Origin: Amycolatopsis sp. 195334CR
Lineage (GTDB): Bacteria; Actinomycetota; Actinomycetes; Mycobacteriales; Pseudonocardiaceae
Reading direction: 5' to 3'
NCBI RefSeq assembly: GCF_017309385.1
Contig: NZ_JAFJMJ010000003.1
Coordinates: 992,001 to 1,056,000 of the forward strand
DNA length: 64,000 nucleotides
The notes beneath the pieces were generated by a model that was given only the letters and a program-made list of their open reading frames with translations, did not search any database and was not told the DNA's origin. Positions 27,145 through 35,444 of this stretch are shown here, piece by piece (the first letter of the stretch is position 1; every line of letters begins with the position of its first letter). The position numbers were made by a program, and so were the translations under genes.

Positions 27145-27996
27145 TTGCCGAGCATCGTGGAGCCGGTCGGTGCCGGGCTGACCAGGACGTGGGAGCTGGA
27201 CGAGGTCCTGCTCGACACCCGCACGGCCTACCAGCACCTGGTGATCGCGCGGACCGCGCAGGGCGTCTCGTTGTTCTGCGATGACGAGCGCCAGAGCACC
27301 GAGGCCAGCCAGCTCGTCTACCACGAGGCGCTGATGGTGCCGCCGCTGCTGCTCGCCGACGGCCGGTCGCGGGTGCTCGTGGTCGGCTCCAGCGAGGGCG
27401 TCGCGACGCAGATCGCGGTGGCCGCCGGGGCCTTCGTCGACCACGTCGACATCGACACCGAGGCGGTGCGGGCCTGCGCCGAACACCTGCCCTACGGCTA
27501 CTCCCCCGCCGAACTCGCCGCCGCCGAAGCGGGTACGGACACCGAGCGGGTGTGGTACCAGGACGGCTGGTCCTTCCTCGCCGAGACCGAGCACCGCTAC
27601 GACGTGGTGGTGATCGACCTGCCGGACGAGAACACCGACCCGGCGGCCCAGCACAACCGCTTGTACGGCACGGACTTCCTGCGCCGGTGCGCGAGCGTGC
27701 TGGCGCCGGGCGGGGTGGTCTGCTGCCAGGCGGGCTGCCCGACGCTCTGGCGCAACGAGACCCTGCTCGCGCTGTACCGCCGGTTCACCGAGGTGTTCGG
27801 CACCACCGTCTACTTCGGATCGGACGAGCACGAGTGGGCGTACCTCACCGGACGGCGGGACGCGGTACCGGACCCGGTGGCGACGATGACCGCGCGACTG
27901 GCCACCCTGCCCTACCGTCCGTCCTCAGTGGACTCGGAGACGCTGCGCGGCGGCACCGTGCCGCCGTACTCGGTGCGGCACTCAGGCCGGGCGTAG
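27145..27996 (+). CDS. speE: Spermidine synthase-like aminopropyltransferase
   Basis: Protein of 283 residues with a Rossmann methyltransferase-like domain. Order of motifs: YQHLVIARTAQG (beta-stranded N-terminal domain), STEASQLVYHEALMVPPLL, VLVVGSSEGVATQIA, VDIDTEAV, VVVIDLPDENTDP. Usual enzymes have a Gly-rich GGGDG and a D-x-P/A-D motif; here the loop is GSSEG and the acidic motif is DLPDENTD. Operon context (decarboxylase, SpeD, SpeE) strongly supports spermidine or a related polyamine synthase, but the altered loop leaves donor or acceptor use open. TTG start with GGGAGC ahead. Converges on the TetR gene with a 15-base overlap. Confidence 0.82.
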   Translation: MPSIVEPVGAGLTRTWELDEVLLDTRTAYQHLVIARTAQGVSLFCDDERQSTEASQLVYHEALMVPPLLLADGRSRVLVVGSSEGVATQIAVAAGAFVDHVDIDTEAVRACAEHLPYGYSPAELAAAEAGTDTERVWYQDGWSFLAETEHRYDVVVIDLPDENTDPAAQHNRLYGTDFLRRCASVLAPGGVVCCQAGCPTLWRNETLLALYRRFTEVFGTTVYFGSDEHEWAYLTGRRDAVPDPVATMTARLATLPYRPSSVDSETLRGGTVPPYSVRHSGRA

Positions 27997-28518
27997 GCCG
28001 CTGACCACGACGTCCAGGATGCGGTCGGCTTCCTCGGGCGTCGCGCGCTCGGTGGCCACGCACAGACCGTGCCCCAGTCGCAGCAGGTCCACTCGGGTGA
28101 CCTCGGGCCGAACGTGCTCCCGCGCGGCGGCGAGCACCTCGTCGGCGACCTCGTGCAACACCGAATGCGCCCAGGAGAACACCTCGCGCTCCTTGTCCAG
28201 TGACGCCTTGAGCGCCACGGTCAGCCCCTTCTTCCTGGTGAAGAACTGGACCTGCTCGCGGAACCAGAGCGGCAGGACGTCCTCGGGCGCGGCGCCGGAG
28301 ACGAGCTTGCGGCCGTAGTCGGCGAGCGCCTCGATCTCCTCGCGGTAGACGGCTTCGACCAGCGCGTCGCGGTTCGGGAAGTGCCGGTACAGCGTGCCCG
28401 CGCCGACCTCGGCCCGTTTGACCACGTCGTCGAGCGGCACCTCGGTGCCCTTCTCGGCGAAGAGCTCCCGTGCGACGGCGACGATCCGCTCGTAGTTGCG
28501 GCGTGCGTCGGCCCGCAT
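27982..28518 (-). CDS. TetR-family repressor of the adjacent MFS exporter
   Basis: Repressor of 178 residues. The helix-turn-helix at ~8-55 reads EVPLDDVVKRAEVGAGTLYRHFPNRDALV; the C-terminal ligand domain is a TetR_C type (SBP-like, QVQFFTRKKGLTVALKA). Divergent from the DHA2 exporter; two near-identical 25-bp palindromes between them are its likely operators, one starting 19 bases ahead of this gene and one nearer the exporter start, so both autoregulation and exporter repression are expected. Confidence 0.92.
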   Translation of the reverse strand: MRADARRNYERIVAVARELFAEKGTEVPLDDVVKRAEVGAGTLYRHFPNRDALVEAVYREEIEALADYGRKLVSGAAPEDVLPLWFREQVQFFTRKKGLTVALKASLDKEREVFSWAHSVLHEVADEVLAAAREHVRPEVTRVDLLRLGHGLCVATERATPEEADRILDVVVSGLRPA

Positions 28519-28536
28519 CGGCGACCTCCTCGTCAG

Positions 28537-28561
28537 CTAAGCGGATAGATTCTCCGGTTAG
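28537..28561. promoter_or_regulatory. TetR operator 1 (25-bp palindrome)
   Basis: Half-sites CTAAGCGGATAG and TTCTCCGGTTAG around a single central base. Same pattern as 28604-28628; centres are 67 bases apart. Closest to the tetR start. Confidence 0.8.
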
Positions 28562-28603
28562 GCTTGCCGAAGCGGAGACTCTCTCCCTATGCTAACCCCA
28601 CGG

Positions 28604-28628
28604 CTAAGTGGAGAGTTTCTCCGCTTAG
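28604..28628. promoter_or_regulatory. TetR operator 2 (25-bp palindrome)
   Basis: Half-sites CTAAGTGGAGAG and TTCTCCGCTTAG; the outer 11 bases pair with one mismatch. It lies 38 bases upstream of the exporter ATG, where it would cover the promoter. Confidence 0.85.
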
Positions 28629-28666
28629 TTCCTCTGGGGTTCCCGCATCCGCTTGGAGACGACTTC

Positions 28667-30091
28667 ATGTCCGCACCCACGCTTCCGGCACCACCGGCCG
28701 CCCGGCCGGGGCTGGCGCTGGCCACCGTGCTCACCGCGCAGCTCATGCTCATCCTCGACGTCACCGTGATGAACGTGGCGCTGCCCGGCATCCAGGCCGA
28801 ACTCGGCTTCAGCCAGACCGGCCTGTCCTGGGTGATCACCGCGTACAGCCTGGTCTTCGGCGGGCTGCTGCTGCTCGGCGGCCGGGCCGGCGACCTGTTC
28901 GGCAGACGGCGGCTGTTCCTGTTCGGCGTCGCCGTGTTCACCGCCGCCTCCCTGCTCGGCGGCCTCGCCGACTCGGCGTTCTGGCTGGTCACCGCGCGCA
29001 TGCTGCAGGGCGTCGGCGCCGCGGCCGCCGGGCCGAGCACGCTCGCGCTGATCACCACCACCTTCACCGAACCGGCCGCCCGCACCAGGGCCCTGGCCCT
29101 GTTCACCAGCGTCGCCAGCGGCGGGTTCGCACTCGGACTGCTGGTCGGCGGCCTGCTCACCGACTGGTTCTCGTGGCGCGCGGCGTTGTTCATCAACGTG
29201 CCGTTCGGCATCGCGGTCTGCCTGCTCGCCACCCGGTACGTGGTCGAACCACCACGCACCCGCGCCCGGCTCGACCTGCCCGGCGCGCTGCTGGCCACGC
29301 TCGGCATCGCGGCGCTCGTCTACGGCTTCAACCAGGCTGCCACCAGCGGCTGGACCGCGGGCACCACGGTGCTGAGCCTGGCCGGCGGGCTGGTGCTGCT
29401 GGCGGTGTTCGTGCTGGTCGAACTGCGCACGCGGCAGCCGCTGATGCCGCTGGGCCTGTTCGCCGACCGGGACCGCGCGGCGGCCTACCTCAACTTCTTC
29501 TTCGGCCCGATGGCGATGATGTCGATGTTCTACTTCCTCACCCAGTTCATGCAGGAGCTGAGCGGGTTCGGGCCGCTGGCCACCGGGTTCGCCTTCCTGC
29601 CGATGGCGGGCGCGGTGTTCGGACTGAGCCGGTCGGTGCCGCGGCTGCTGCCCCGGTTCGGGCCGAAGGTGCTCACCATCACCGGGTGCGTGCTGATGAT
29701 CGCCGGGCTCGCCTGGCTGACCCGGCTCACCCCGGACACGGCGTACTTCCCCGGGTTGTTCGGGCCGATGCTGCTGATGGGCCTGGGCGCGGGGACCGCG
29801 TTCACCCCGCTCAACGTGATCGTCATGGCGAGCGTGCGCCCGGAGGACGCCGGGGCGGCGGGCGGGGTGCTGCAGACCATGCAGCAACTGGGGTCGACCG
29901 TGGGGCTGGCCGTGCTGGTGACGGTGTTCGGGGTGGCTTCGCGAGGGGTGGAGGGGGCGCTGGGGCTGACCGAGGGCATGACCGCGGCGTTCACCGCGGC
30001 CGCCGTGATCGCCACCGGGACGCTGGTGGTGGCGCTGACCTTCCGGCGGAAGGGGGTTACAGCTTCTCGCCCGCCTGGGTCTTCGCGGTGA
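28667..30091 (+). CDS. MFS multidrug exporter, DHA2 (EmrB/QacA) family
   Basis: Proton-driven exporter of 474 residues with 14 predicted membrane helices. Seen: motif D1/first helix LILDVTVMNVALPGIQ, motif A GGRAGDLFGRRRLFL after helix 2, and motif C-like GLLVGGLLTDWFSWRAALFINVPFG. The ATG 28667 has GGAGAC nine bases ahead. Expression is probably released when a toxic ligand binds the divergent TetR. Drug identity unknown. The 3' end overlaps the converging DUF3817 gene by 35 bases. Confidence 0.94.
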   Translation: MSAPTLPAPPAARPGLALATVLTAQLMLILDVTVMNVALPGIQAELGFSQTGLSWVITAYSLVFGGLLLLGGRAGDLFGRRRLFLFGVAVFTAASLLGGLADSAFWLVTARMLQGVGAAAAGPSTLALITTTFTEPAARTRALALFTSVASGGFALGLLVGGLLTDWFSWRAALFINVPFGIAVCLLATRYVVEPPRTRARLDLPGALLATLGIAALVYGFNQAATSGWTAGTTVLSLAGGLVLLAVFVLVELRTRQPLMPLGLFADRDRAAAYLNFFFGPMAMMSMFYFLTQFMQELSGFGPLATGFAFLPMAGAVFGLSRSVPRLLPRFGPKVLTITGCVLMIAGLAWLTRLTPDTAYFPGLFGPMLLMGLGAGTAFTPLNVIVMASVRPEDAGAAGGVLQTMQQLGSTVGLAVLVTVFGVASRGVEGALGLTEGMTAAFTAAAVIATGTLVVALTFRRKGVTASRPPGSSR

Positions 30092-30389
30092 CCTTGCGTT
30101 CGACCAGGAAGGACACGAACGGGATGCAGCCGGCCAGCAGCACGCCGGCCACGGCCTTCCACGACCAGCGGGCCTTGATCGCCAGGTCGACGGTGAGCGC
30201 GGCGTAGACCATGAAGACCACGCCGTGGATCGGCGAGTAGACCGCCGAGGGGCCCGGGTTGTCGAACACGTACCGCCAGATCATCACCACGACGAGGCCG
30301 AGGAGGCCGACGCCGGTGACGTAGGCGGCCACGCGGAACCGGGTCAGCGGCCCGCGCAGGTCGGCAACGCGCTTCTCGGTGCTCACCAT
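30057..30389 (-). CDS. DUF3817 small integral membrane protein
   Basis: Protein of 110 residues with three predicted helices (FRVAAYVTGVGLLGLVVVMIWRY; GVVFMVYAALTVDLA; WKAVAGVLLAGCIPFVSFL) and the family pattern SPIHGVVFMVY and ERKV at the end. It corresponds to mycobacterial Rv1342c and, as there, is next to an LprD-like gene, three bases downstream of it. Function unknown; the pair is probably one operon. Confidence 0.88.
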   Translation of the reverse strand: MVSTEKRVADLRGPLTRFRVAAYVTGVGLLGLVVVMIWRYVFDNPGPSAVYSPIHGVVFMVYAALTVDLAIKARWSWKAVAGVLLAGCIPFVSFLVERKVTAKTQAGEKL

Positions 30390-30392
30390 CTG

Positions 30393-30767
30393 CTACTTCC
30401 TGCTTTCTTCGTCGCGTGCCGCCAACTCGGCGAGGTACGCGTTGTACGCCGCCAGTTCGGCGTCCTCGGGATCCGCGGGCTGCTCCTGCGCGGGCCGCGG
30501 CTTCGGGAGGCGAACCGGCTTCGGCTCGGGGGCCTCGGCCGGGGGGTTGGCTTCCGCGCGCAGGCGGAGCTGGCGGATGCGCCAGAACATGAACGCCGGG
30601 AAGAGGCCGAACAGCGGCCACTGCAGGACGTAGCCCAGGTTCTGGAAGGTGCCGTTGGCCGAGGAGAACTTCTCCCACTGCCACCAGGCGAGGCCGCAGC
30701 AGAGCACCAGGCTCAGCAGGCAGACCCCGGCGATCGCCAGGCGCCGCGCGACGGGTGACGTGGCCAT
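30393..30767 (-). CDS. LprD-like membrane-anchored protein
   Basis: Protein of 124 residues. One N-terminal helix (LAIAGVCLLSLVLCCGLAWW) containing a possible lipobox Cys, then GTFQNLGYVLQWPLFGLFP forming a second hydrophobic segment, a charged Pro-rich region, and the C-terminal AAYNAYLAELAARDEE. The blocks GTFQNLGY-LQWPLF and YNAYLAELA match what I remember of mycobacterial LprD (Rv1343c), which also adjoins a DUF3817 gene. ATG 30767 was preferred over GTG 30773 because AAGGG lies seven bases ahead. Whether it is lipidated is uncertain. Confidence 0.78.
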   Translation of the reverse strand: MATSPVARRLAIAGVCLLSLVLCCGLAWWQWEKFSSANGTFQNLGYVLQWPLFGLFPAFMFWRIRQLRLRAEANPPAEAPEPKPVRLPKPRPAQEQPADPEDAELAAYNAYLAELAARDEESRK

Positions 30768-30863
30768 GGACACCCTTCGACGCTAGCACCCCCGTCCGGG
30801 TGAGCCACCGCACACCTCCACCCGATATGCCCGATTGACCCGGGTTGCGGGAAGGGGGCCGGA

Positions 30864-31685
30864 TCAGTTCGCGGTGAGGGTGCGCGCGGATTTCGCGTAG
30901 CCGTCCGCCAGGCCGAAGACCTTTTGCGCGTACTCGATCGAGTTGTTGTACGACATGATCCCGGCCCACCAGCCCTGCGCGGCCGCCATGTCGCGGCCGC
31001 CGGCGCACAGGTAGCGCGCGGCGGCCAGCGCGGCGTCGTCGATCTGCTGGGGGTCGCCGACGCCGTCGCCGTTGCCGTCCGAGTTGTACTTCGCCCACGT
31101 GCTCGGGATGAACTGCATCGGCCCGACCGCGCGGTCGTGCGTGGAGTCCCCGTCGAAGCGGCCGCCGTCGGTGTCGCCGATGGCCTTGACGCCCGGCGAA
31201 CCGTCCAGCGGCACACCGATGATCGGCTTTGACGGCAACCCGTCGGCGCCGAGCGCGGCCCCGCCGTACTGCCCGTGGTTCGACTCGATCCGCCCGATCC
31301 CGGCCAGCGTCGCCCAGGAGAGCTTGCAGCCGGGCAGTTCCGCCCGCGCCGCCAGTTCGGCGTTCCCATAGGCCTGCAACGCCCGCGGCGGCACCCCCAT
31401 CACCGGCGCCGCCCGCTGCGACCAGTCGGCCAGCAGGTCACCGGTCGAGCGCTGCTGGGGCTGCCCCTGCTGCTGCGCCCCGCCCACCGAAGCGTCCACC
31501 GGGGCCTGCGTGCCCGGCTCCACCGGCGCGGCCTGCACCTGCAGCGCGGGGATCTCCGTGGTGACCGGCCCCGACTCCGGGACGCTGGCCTGGGCGACCA
31601 CCCACACCCCGGCGCCGGCCACCGCGAGCACCGCGGTCACGATCCCCGCTCGCCCGGCCATCGCGCCGGCTCGGACCTTGGTCAA
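30864..31685 (-). CDS. Secreted lytic transglycosylase, MltB/SLT2-like
   Basis: Peptidoglycan-cleaving enzyme of 273 residues. Residues ~10-34 form a signal or anchor helix (AGIVTAVLAVAGAGVWVVAQ), ~35-85 are a Pro/Gln-rich linker, and ~90-273 are the SLT-type fold. The catalytic Glu is in IGRIESNHGQYG; other family motifs are GPMQFIPSTWAKY, DGNGDGVGDPQQIDDAALAAA and MSYNNSIEYAQKV. Start TTG 31685 with AAGGG nine bases upstream; ATG 31661 is the alternative. Works outside the membrane in wall turnover. Confidence 0.9.
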   Translation of the reverse strand: MTKVRAGAMAGRAGIVTAVLAVAGAGVWVVAQASVPESGPVTTEIPALQVQAAPVEPGTQAPVDASVGGAQQQGQPQQRSTGDLLADWSQRAAPVMGVPPRALQAYGNAELAARAELPGCKLSWATLAGIGRIESNHGQYGGAALGADGLPSKPIIGVPLDGSPGVKAIGDTDGGRFDGDSTHDRAVGPMQFIPSTWAKYNSDGNGDGVGDPQQIDDAALAAARYLCAGGRDMAAAQGWWAGIMSYNNSIEYAQKVFGLADGYAKSARTLTAN

Positions 31686-31801
31686 CTCGAAAACCCTTCG
31701 CCGACTTCGTCAGGACAACGACTCGGCGCAGGCTAGCGTTACGCACGTCCTCCCGCGGACGCGGCTCGCCAGGTGGGACTCGTCAGAGGAAAGAAGAGCT
31801 T

Positions 31802-32287
31802 TCAGCCCGCGTCGCGGCGCTGGCGGGCGAGCCTGGCCACGCACCACGCGGGCGCGCTGCCCCGGCGCAGGTGCTGCAACACGGTCATCGGGCCGAGCCG
31901 CTTGCCCAGATCGGCCGGGGTGAGCCCGGCCGCGCGGTAGTCCAGCGCGCGCTGGTCGAGCGGGCTGAGCCCGGCGTCCCACCACTTCTCGGCCTCGGCC
32001 ACCGGGCCGATCATCTGCCACCAGCCGGCGGCGGCGCTGAGCAGTTCCACCGGAACCTCCGGCAGCCTGCCGCGCATGGCTTCCACGTACCCGGGGTCGG
32101 CCGCCTCGAGCGGCGCCCACCCGGTCGAGCCGGTCCGGGCCCGCTGGCCGGGAATGCCCGGCGGGGCCTGTGGCATGTCGGCGAGCCACGCCGACGCGAT
32201 CCGGTCCGCCTCACGCTCTTCCGCGCTCTGCTCGCGCTCGGCAGCCCACTGCTGGATCAACGCGTCCACTCCGGGATCCCCGGTCAT
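31802..32287 (-). CDS. Hypothetical protein, 161 residues
   Basis: Not recognised by family name. Soluble, Trp- and Ala-rich, with VDALIQQWAAEREQSAEEREADRIA (likely helical), PVELLSAAAGWWQMIG, and a C-terminal helical segment ALDYRAAGLTPADLGKRL that looks like a ParB/HTH-type helix pair. ATG 32287 was chosen because AAGGAGG lies seven bases ahead; the frame extends upstream without a better site. The 332 bases upstream contain its promoter and a terminator for the next gene. Confidence 0.7.
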   Translation of the reverse strand: MTGDPGVDALIQQWAAEREQSAEEREADRIASAWLADMPQAPPGIPGQRARTGSTGWAPLEAADPGYVEAMRGRLPEVPVELLSAAAGWWQMIGPVAEAEKWWDAGLSPLDQRALDYRAAGLTPADLGKRLGPMTVLQHLRRGSAPAWCVARLARQRRDAG

Positions 32288-32562
32288 CCCTGCCTCCTTA
32301 CCCATGCGCCGCGTTGGGTTCAGCCCGGGTCGAACAGCTGAGGGCTTTGTTCGAAACGGGGGAACCGAACGCGGATCCATGAGAACCAGACGATCACGCA
32401 ATGTGAGCACCGTAGGGGGCCCGGGCCCGCTTCCGCCAGTGTTTGCCGCGGATGAATCGGTCTACCAGTGCATTAATCGACGATATCCACCCGGATGGTC
32501 GAGCGATCCGCCCGGATTCTGGGAATGGTGACTCAGCGTGAATTCGCCCTATCCGGACACAA

Positions 32563-32603
32563 CTTCGGCCGGCCCCGCGTCGCACGCGCGGGGCCGGCCG
32601 AAG
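32563..32603 (-). terminator. Rho-independent-like hairpin after the 55-residue gene
   Basis: Perfect 17-base arms (32563-32579 and 32587-32603) around TCGCACG, 17 bases past the TAG of the small gene. No T-run, as is common in Actinobacteria. The rest of 32288-32562 shows no gene. Confidence 0.75.
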
Positions 32604-32619
32604 TGGACAGTGTTCAGGT

Positions 32620-32787
32620 CTAGGCGAACAAGCTCTTCACGAAGGTGACGAGGGCTTCCGCGCCGTCGCGCAGCCAGCCGAGCGCGGTCTGCACCGCCTC
32701 CGCGGACTGCGTGGGCTGGGTGATCAGCAGGAACAGCACGAGCGCGACGACGCCGACGAGCAGAATCTTCTTGATTTGCGGCGACAT
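32620..32787 (-). CDS. Small single-pass membrane protein, 55 residues
   Basis: The reading frame begins MSPQIKKILLVGVVALVLF. One N-terminal helix (~7-24), then an amphipathic segment EAVQTALGWLRDGAEALVTF and the end KSLFA. AGGA is seven bases ahead of the ATG and a strong terminator follows, so it is a stand-alone transcription unit. Function unknown. Size and topology could fit a membrane-associated regulatory peptide, but there is no direct evidence. Confidence 0.75.
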   Translation of the reverse strand: MSPQIKKILLVGVVALVLFLLITQPTQSAEAVQTALGWLRDGAEALVTFVKSLFA

Positions 32788-33045
32788 GGCTCCATCCTGA
32801 GGTCCCCGGCGGCCACGCGCTCAGCGTCGCCGTAGTCCACAACCACCTACGACCGTCATCCTGCCCCCGCGCCCCCGATTCGAACAGGCTTTCACGCCAA
32901 TGCGCACTACCGTTCACGCCGAGTAGGTGACGATCTCCTACTCAGTGTAGAAGTCGCGGAGCCGATTACCCGGTCGGACACGCCCGGTACTCGATGGTGG
33001 AGCGAACTGACCGAGCGTGTTCCGACCACGGGCGGTTACCGCACG

Positions 33046-34188
33046 TTAACTAATGACTCCGGCGTTCCGAAGCTCCGCCACTCCGGTAACCCCGAACTCC
33101 GCCAGCACCTCGTCGGTGTCGGCGCCCTTTTCGTGCGGTGGCTCCGGCGTCGCGGCCGGGGTCCGGTCGAACCGCGGCGCCGGCGCGGGCTGCACCACCC
33201 CGCCGATCTCGACGAAGGTGCCGCGCGCCCGGTTGTGCGGGTGCTCGACCGCCTCCCACGGCGAGAGCACCGGCGTCAGGCAGGCGTCGGTGCCCTCGGC
33301 CTTGGCCACCAGCTCGTCCCTGGTGTGCTTGCCGATCGCCTCGGCCAGGATCTTGCGCAGCCGCGGCCATTCGTTCTTGTCCACGTGCACCGGCAACTCG
33401 GCCGGGTCGAGGCCGAGCACCTTGACCAGATCCGCCCAGAACCGCATTTCGATCGCACCGACCGCGACGTACTTGCCGTCGGCGGTCTCGTAGGTGTCGT
33501 AGAAGGGCGCACCGCCGTCGAGCATGTTGTCGCCGCGCTCCCCCGGCCACACCCCCGCCGCCCGCAGGCCGTGCAGGTGCGTGGTGAGCAGGGCCGCGCC
33601 CTCCACCATCGAGGCGTCGACCACCTGCCCCCGCCCGGACGAGGTGCGCTCGTGCAACGCGGCCAGCACGCCCATCGCCAGCAGCAGCCCGCCGCCGCCG
33701 AAATCGCCGACCAGGTTCAGCGGCGGCACCGGCCGCTCCCCCGCCCGGCCGACCGGCTCCAGCGCCCCGGCCAGGCCGATGTAGTTGATGTCGTGCCCGG
33801 CCGCGGGCGCCAGCGGACCGTCCTGGCCCCAGCCGGTCATCCGGCCGTAGACCAACCGCGGGTTGCGGGCGTGCACCTGCTCCGGGCCCAGCCCCATCCG
33901 CTCGGCCACGCCCGGCCGGAAGCCCTCGATCAGCACGTCGGCGGTTTCGGTCAGCTTGAGCACCAGCTCCACGCCCTCGGGCGTCTTGGTGTTCACCCCG
34001 ATCGAGCGCCTGCCGCGCATCAGCGGGTCGTACGCGAAGCCCAGCACGTCCTCCCCCGGCTTGGCGCGATCCACCCGGATCACGTCCGCGCCGAGGTCGG
34101 CCAGGATCGTGCAGGCGAACGGCGCGGGCGCGAGCCCGGCCAGTTCGATCACCTTCAGCCCGGCGAGCGGGCCAGCTTTGGTCGGCAT
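33046..34188 (-). CDS. mcr: Alpha-methylacyl-CoA racemase (CaiB/BaiF family)
   Basis: Enzyme of 380 residues that epimerises 2-methyl-branched acyl-CoAs, allowing both stereoisomers into beta-oxidation. Seen: Rossmann start LAGLKVIELAGLAPAPFA, RMTGWGQDGPLAPAAGHDINYI with the catalytic His, NLVGDFGGG with the catalytic Asp, and GGAPFYDTYETADGKYVAVG. These blocks agree closely with remembered mycobacterial MCR, whose His126/Asp156 pair moves the alpha proton. It starts one base after the acyl-CoA dehydrogenase stop. Known: side-chain degradation of sterols needs this racemase, so it may serve the KstR-controlled pathway, though no KstR box is visible here. Confidence 0.93.
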   Translation of the reverse strand: MPTKAGPLAGLKVIELAGLAPAPFACTILADLGADVIRVDRAKPGEDVLGFAYDPLMRGRRSIGVNTKTPEGVELVLKLTETADVLIEGFRPGVAERMGLGPEQVHARNPRLVYGRMTGWGQDGPLAPAAGHDINYIGLAGALEPVGRAGERPVPPLNLVGDFGGGGLLLAMGVLAALHERTSSGRGQVVDASMVEGAALLTTHLHGLRAAGVWPGERGDNMLDGGAPFYDTYETADGKYVAVGAIEMRFWADLVKVLGLDPAELPVHVDKNEWPRLRKILAEAIGKHTRDELVAKAEGTDACLTPVLSPWEAVEHPHNRARGTFVEIGGVVQPAPAPRFDRTPAATPEPPHEKGADTDEVLAEFGVTGVAELRNAGVIS

Positions 34189-34189
34189 C

Positions 34190-35338
34190 TCAGAGCGTCC
34201 TCGAAATGATTTCCTTCATGATCTCGCTGGTCCCGCCGAAGATCCGGGAGATCCGGATGTCCGCCCAGGCCCGCGCGATCGGGTACTCGGTCATGTAGCC
34301 GTAGCCGCCGAACAGCTGCAGGCAGTCGTCGACCACCTTGTTGATCCGCTCGGTGGTCCACAGCTTCGCCATCGCCGCGCCCTGCACGTCCAGCTCGCCC
34401 TTGAGGTGGCGCTCGATGCACTGGTCGAGGAAGGCCCGCGAGACGGCGGCCTCGGTGGCCGCCTCGGCGAGCTTGAACTTGGTGTTCTGGAAGTTGTAGA
34501 TCGGCCTGCCGAAGGCGGTGCGGTCCTTGGTGTAGGCGATGGTCTGGTCGATCGCCGCCTCCATGCCCGCCACCGCGGTGACCGCGATGATCAGCCGCTC
34601 CTGCGGTAGCTGCTGCATCAGCTGGATGAAGCCGTGGCCCTCCTCGCCGAGGAGGTTCGCCGCGGGCACGCGCACGTCGTCGAAGAACAACTCGGCGGTG
34701 TCCTGGCCCTTGAGCCCGACCTTGTCGAGCACCCGACCGCGCCGGAAGCCCGGGGTGTCGGTCTCCACCGCGATCAGCGAGACGCCCTGCGCCCCGGCGT
34801 CCGGGTCGGTCTTGCAGGCGACCACCACCAGGTCGGCGTGGTAACCGTTGGTGATGAAGGTCTTGGCCCCGTTGAGCACGTACTCGTCGCCGTCGCGGAC
34901 CGCGCGGGTCTTGATGCTCTGCAGGTCCGAGCCGGTGCCCGGTTCGGTCATCGCGACCGCGCCGACGAACTCACCGGAGGCGAACTTCGGCAGCCACTCG
35001 CGCTTGCGCTCCTCGGTCGCGTAGTGCAGGAGGTAGTGCGCGACGATGCCGTTGTGCACCGTCACCCCCCAGGCGCCGTCCCCGCAGCGAGCCTGCTCCT
35101 CGTAGAGCACGGCCTCGTGGGCGAAGGTGCCGCCACCACCGCCGTACTCCTCCGGGATGGACAGCGCGAGCAGGCCGACCTCACCGGCCTTCGTCCACAG
35201 CTCGCGGTCGACCTTCTTCTCCGCCATCCAGCGTTCCTGGTTGGGCACCAGTTCCTTCTGGCAGAAGGTGCGCGCGAGGTCGCGGAAGTCCTCGAGATCG
35301 GGGTTGCTCCATGAGCTCTTCTGAATCTGCAGTGGCAC
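34190..35338 (-). CDS. Acyl-CoA dehydrogenase
   Basis: Full-length acyl-CoA dehydrogenase of 382 residues. N-terminal helical domain (WSNPDLEDFRDLARTFCQKE), FAD/substrate signature AMTEPGTGSDLQSIKTRAVR, second signature QLFGGYGYMTEYPIARAWAD near the C-terminus, and RISRIFGGTSEIMKEIISRTL. The GTG start at 35338 has GGAGGG ahead; the frame runs open to 35518 but without a start supported by a ribosome site. First gene of a two-gene unit with the racemase; divergent TetR gene upstream. Confidence 0.92.
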   Translation of the reverse strand: MPLQIQKSSWSNPDLEDFRDLARTFCQKELVPNQERWMAEKKVDRELWTKAGEVGLLALSIPEEYGGGGGTFAHEAVLYEEQARCGDGAWGVTVHNGIVAHYLLHYATEERKREWLPKFASGEFVGAVAMTEPGTGSDLQSIKTRAVRDGDEYVLNGAKTFITNGYHADLVVVACKTDPDAGAQGVSLIAVETDTPGFRRGRVLDKVGLKGQDTAELFFDDVRVPAANLLGEEGHGFIQLMQQLPQERLIIAVTAVAGMEAAIDQTIAYTKDRTAFGRPIYNFQNTKFKLAEAATEAAVSRAFLDQCIERHLKGELDVQGAAMAKLWTTERINKVVDDCLQLFGGYGYMTEYPIARAWADIRISRIFGGTSEIMKEIISRTL

Positions 35339-35370
35339 GGCGGACCCTCCGGACTGGAAAACATGCCAAT

Positions 35371-35397
35371 CGGAATGTAAGTTCTGCTCGGAATGTA
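35371..35397. promoter_or_regulatory. Direct repeats between acyl-CoA dehydrogenase and TetR genes
   Basis: CGGAATGTA occurs at 35371-35379 and 35389-35397, 18 bases apart. An ACAT at 35361 and ATGT at 35375 also form a loose dyad. Likely operator of the TetR protein at 35445; not recognised from a known regulon. Confidence 0.5.
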
Positions 35398-35444
35398 CAT
35401 CTGGAGCCCAGGTCGGGTAAAGCCCACCGGAACGGGGTTTCGCT

